From the NCBI RefSeq assembly GCF_000826545.1, contig NZ_CDME01000002.1:806001-870000 (forward strand): a stretch of 64,000 nt of DNA. The letters are read 5' to 3'. The notes beneath the pieces are model-generated. The model had not been told where the DNA came from, did not search any database, and saw only the letters and a program-made list of their open reading frames with translations. Source of the DNA: Kibdelosporangium sp. MJ126-NF4 (GTDB taxonomy: Bacteria > Actinomycetota > Actinomycetes > Mycobacteriales > Pseudonocardiaceae). This document shows, piece after piece, positions 61,447 to 64,000 of the stretch. The position numbers and the translations under genes are program-made. How positions within the stretch are numbered: position 1 is the stretch's first letter; every line of letters starts with the position of its first letter.

Positions 61447-62843
61447 ATGGCTGAGGCGAACGGGGTGACGATGTTGGGCGGGTTTGGAGTGCTTGTGGAG
61501 GCGTTCGAGCGCCGCCGATCGCGGCCGAAGGGCGGCGAGGGCGATGCGGTTACTGGTTTGCGGTTTGCGTTCTACGGTCGGATGTCCACTGAGGAGTATC
61601 AGGATCGTGTGACGTCGTTGTCGTGGCAGCGTGAGGTCGCGGATGAACTGGTAGCGGGGGAGGGTGCGGTGGTGGCGGAGTTCTTTGATGGGGTGTCTCG
61701 CGGCGGTTGTCGTGGTGGGAGCGGCCTGCTGCGGCTGCGTTGTTGGCGGCGGTGAATGGCTCGGATCGTGGGTTTGATGCTGTGGTGGTGGGAGAGTATG
61801 AGCGGGCGTTCTGTGGGGACCAGTTCGCGCCGGTGGCTGCGGTCTTGCGGGAGCATGGGGTGTGGTTGTGGTTGCCGGAGGCTGGTGGTCAGGTTGATGT
61901 GGATAGTGCGGTGCATCGGGCGTTGATGGTGTTGTTGGGTGCGCAGTCTCGTCGGGAGGTTGTGCGGGCGCGGCATCGGACGTTGGCGGCGATGTGTGCG
62001 CAGGTTCGCGTGCAGGGCCGGTTTCTGGGTGGTCCGCCGCCGTATGGGTATCGGTTGGTGGATGCTGGTCCGCATCCGAACCGGGCGCATGCTCGGTGGG
62101 GGCGTCGGTTGCAGCGTTTGGATCTGGATCCGGTGACGGCGCCGTGGGTTCGGTGGATTTTCGAGCAGCGAGCAGTCGGCCGTAGTGTGGCAGGCATTGC
62201 GCGGGAGTTGAACGAGCGTGGAGTGGCTTGTCCTGCGGGGGCTGATCAGGTCTGTAATCGGCATCGGTCGGGGGAGGCGTGGATTGTGCGGACGGTGGTA
62301 GGGATCTTGGAGAACCCGCGGTATACGGGTCGGCAGGTGTGGAATCGGCACACCAGCACGAGTGTTGAGGAATGGGCGATCTCGGAAGGGCTCGCGCATC
62401 CCCGGCTGGTCGACGATGCGACGTTCACCGCGGTACAGGGGCTGAGAGCTGCGAGATCGACCAAGGACGGTGCAACAAGGACGTACGTTCTGGCAGGCCT
62501 GGTGAGCTGTGGGGTCTGTGACCGGCGGCTGGATGCGCATTGGGTGAACAACCGGCCGGGTTATCGCTGTCGTCATGGTCACACCAGTGCGCGAACTCGA
62601 CCACTTGGCCTGGCGAAGAACATCTACGTGCGAGAGGACCGCATTCTCGGTGAGTTGCGGTGTCGCTTGCCTGATCTGGCTGCTGCTGATGGTGCAGAGC
62701 TGGCTGACTATTTGTGGGCCAACGGGCTGCGTATCGTGTGCGCCGACTCGCACTGGAGCATCCAGTCTCGCTCGGCACAGCCGCTCGGTTCAAACACCGG
62801 CAACGGCCTGAAGCCTCCTGCTCCGCAGAGCAAGAGGCTCTAG
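61447..62843 (+). pseudogene. Large serine recombinase, one-base frameshift in the catalytic domain
   Basis: The first frame has the resolvase catalytic start LRFAFYGRMSTEEYQDRVTS (nucleophile S47) and continues ADELVAGEGAVVAEFFDGVS. At about 61702-61706 one extra base in TCTCGCGGCGG shifts the frame; reading on gives RRLSWWERPAAAALLAAVNG and FDAVVVGEYERAFCGDQFAP. The recombinase domain follows (LDPVTAPWVRWIFEQRAVGR, ILENPRYTGRQVWNRHT) and then a zinc ribbon (LVSCGVCDRRLDAHWVNNRP, YRCRHGH). Joined length is about 460 aa, normal for a mobile-element recombinase. Inactive as it stands unless the shift is a sequencing error. Confidence 0.8.
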
Positions 62844-63139
62844 ATCGCTATGGGGTAATTGAGTGTCCGAATCCGGCACCGACTCGCAGCACACCCGCGC
62901 AATGCAGGTGTTCATGTAGGAAACGGTACCTTCGTTGGAAGATCAGCACAAGCCACAGTGGACGCGCGGTGCGACCACGACGAGGATCCCCAGCGCGAGG
63001 CATCGCGGTGCACTCTTTGTCTCGTGGTGTCGCGTCGTACTCTCGCCGCCACGGGCGCCCGCATCATCCGCTCACACTCTGATCTCGCGTACGTCAGATT
63101 GTGTACGCGTCAGCCTCCCTGCGTTACTACGGCCCGGTG

Positions 63140-63919
63140 TCACGACGGGAAGTCCGGGTCGACGTACTTCGGCATCTTCGCGAACACCTTCACAATCGCC
63201 CAGCGCGTGCCATCCTGCTGGTAGCCGTTCGAGACCCGCAGGTCGTGGGTGTCCTGCCCGAACTCCTCGTGCTCCACGATCACCTGAATCATCGCCACGT
63301 CGTCAGGGTTGTCCGGCCACGGGTGGACGCTGAGCGACCGGAGCGTGGGGCTGTCCTCGAACACGTCCGGCGCCATCCACGACAGGAGATCCGTCATGAA
63401 CTCGGGGCTGACGGTGCCGGTTCCTTCGCGTAGCACCTGCACGTGGACGAGCGGCTGGTTGAGCCGCACCATTTGCCCCGCCGGACGGCCGTTGCTGACC
63501 TGCGGAGCGTGATCCAGGGCGCGGCGGCATCGGGGGCACCCGCCCCGGCGTCCGAAGTGGTTGCGGCAGAAGTACTGGCTGCAGGCCGTGCACCGGCCGC
63601 CGCGCGGGTTCGTCACGGTGATGTTGCCCGACATGAACCGCCCGAGGCTCATCCACACGGCCGTGCACCCGCGTGCGTCGCAGCTGCAGAACAGCTCGTC
63701 GAGGCGCGAATCCCACATCTCGCGTGCGGTGAGCGGCTCCACGGCTGATTGCCCTGCTCCGTGATAGACGATGCTCGCCGCGAGTTCCTGGGCCTCGGCG
63801 AGGGCCGGGTGGACGCTCAGCACGGTGAGCACGCAGTCGAGGGCCGGGCGGTACCGGCCGGCCAGGATCAGCTCGCGGGCGTCGCCGAGGAGGGCGTTGG
63901 TCCAGGGAGTCATCATCAC
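63140..63919 (-). CDS. Cysteine-rich hypothetical protein linked to a CHAT-type gene
   Basis: A 259-aa protein starting at a GTG that overlaps the upstream stop (GTGA), so it is translationally coupled. Residues 1-55 form TPR-like helices (ALLGDARELILAGRYRPALD, VLSVHPALAEAQELAASIVY). The middle carries many Cys/His pairs: FCSCDARGCTAVW and GGRCTACSQYFCRNHFGRRG then GCPRCRRAL, which can bind two or more zinc ions. The C-terminal part is beta-rich (VHVQVLREGTGTVSPEFMTD, VAMIQVIVEHEEFGQDTHDL). No family recognised. Confidence 0.75.
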   Translation of the reverse strand: MMMTPWTNALLGDARELILAGRYRPALDCVLTVLSVHPALAEAQELAASIVYHGAGQSAVEPLTAREMWDSRLDELFCSCDARGCTAVWMSLGRFMSGNITVTNPRGGRCTACSQYFCRNHFGRRGGCPRCRRALDHAPQVSNGRPAGQMVRLNQPLVHVQVLREGTGTVSPEFMTDLLSWMAPDVFEDSPTLRSLSVHPWPDNPDDVAMIQVIVEHEEFGQDTHDLRVSNGYQQDGTRWAIVKVFAKMPKYVDPDFPS

Positions 63920-64000
63920 GGTCCACTGTGGACGAAGGGAGCCCAGCGGCCGGGGTCGCCGGGATGCTCGGCGCGCAGGTCGCGGGCGAGGCTGTGCAGG
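63916..64000 (-). CDS. Probable CHAT-domain protein, C-terminal end only (runs off the right edge)
   Basis: The last 27 residues read LHSLARDLRAEHPGDPGRWA then PFVHSGP before a TGA. CHAT-domain (caspase-like) proteins end with a pattern of this kind, in which a proline/arginine stretch precedes W-A-x-F-V. Only this tail is visible, so the assignment is tentative. It is directly upstream of the cysteine-rich gene with a 4-base overlap. Confidence 0.4.
   Translation of the reverse strand, partial: LHSLARDLRAEHPGDPGRWAPFVHSGP

Overview
The window is high-GC actinomycete DNA. GTG starts are frequent, start and stop codons overlap by 4 bases in long operons, and the regulators are of LacI, GntR, TetR, MarR and HTH-TPR type. 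A Pseudonocardiaceae-like host (Amycolatopsis/Saccharothrix-like) is my inference from gene style, not a measured assignment. The stretch looks accessory: intact metabolic operons alternate with truncated, frameshifted and IS-interrupted genes.

Layout. (1) 1-2990: the start of an NB-ARC type NTPase gene, small hypothetical genes and the tail of a broken FAD monooxygenase. (2) 3277-9788: a GntR regulator divergent from a catabolic operon that encodes a 1117-aa molybdopterin oxidoreductase/flavin reductase/2Fe-2S ferredoxin fusion, a frameshifted ornithine-cyclodeaminase-like protein and an AtoE-type transporter. (3) 9928-19711: a graveyard of TetR, RHS, IS630, flavin monooxygenase, LanB-like, IS5-like and acyl-CoA synthetase fragments. 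Intact genes here are an aldo/keto reductase, a MarR regulator and an amidohydrolase; an amidase-HNH protein is also present. (4) 19751-31392: a LacI-controlled ten-gene operon with an ABC sugar importer lacking its ATPase, two ADP-ribosylglycohydrolase-family proteins, a PfkB kinase, a TIM-barrel/formylglycine-enzyme-like fusion, a CaiB CoA-transferase and a CitE-like lyase. It looks like uptake and breakdown of a ribosylated (or similar glycosylated) acid. (5) 31480-32345: decayed integrative-element pieces, namely a DUF2637 remnant, a tRNA-Val 3' fragment and an EF-hand gene broken at an 11-bp tandem repeat. (6) 32997-47164: a terpene cluster with a terpene synthase, a multi-pass membrane protein, an FAD oxygenase, two HTH-TPR regulators, and a prenyl diphosphate synthase-ispH-dxs-ispG block that supplies its own MEP-pathway precursors. 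A second DUF2637 pseudogene lies on its far side (47990-48945).

(7) 49751-54883: a small membrane protein, a decayed S1-domain gene, a three-gene operon of unknown small proteins, and a two-component system whose kinase carries a second membrane-plus-ATPase-like half. (8) 55361-64000: a truncated IS3 element, then a tightly coupled pair of P-loop NTPases (Sll1717-like ATPase plus a large STAND/NACHT-like protein) that is my best candidate for an undescribed defence system, a frameshifted serine recombinase, a cysteine-rich protein, and the tail of a probable CHAT-domain gene at the right edge.

Many gene breaks are single-base frameshifts in otherwise well-preserved genes. Real decay and assembly error cannot be told apart from this sequence alone.
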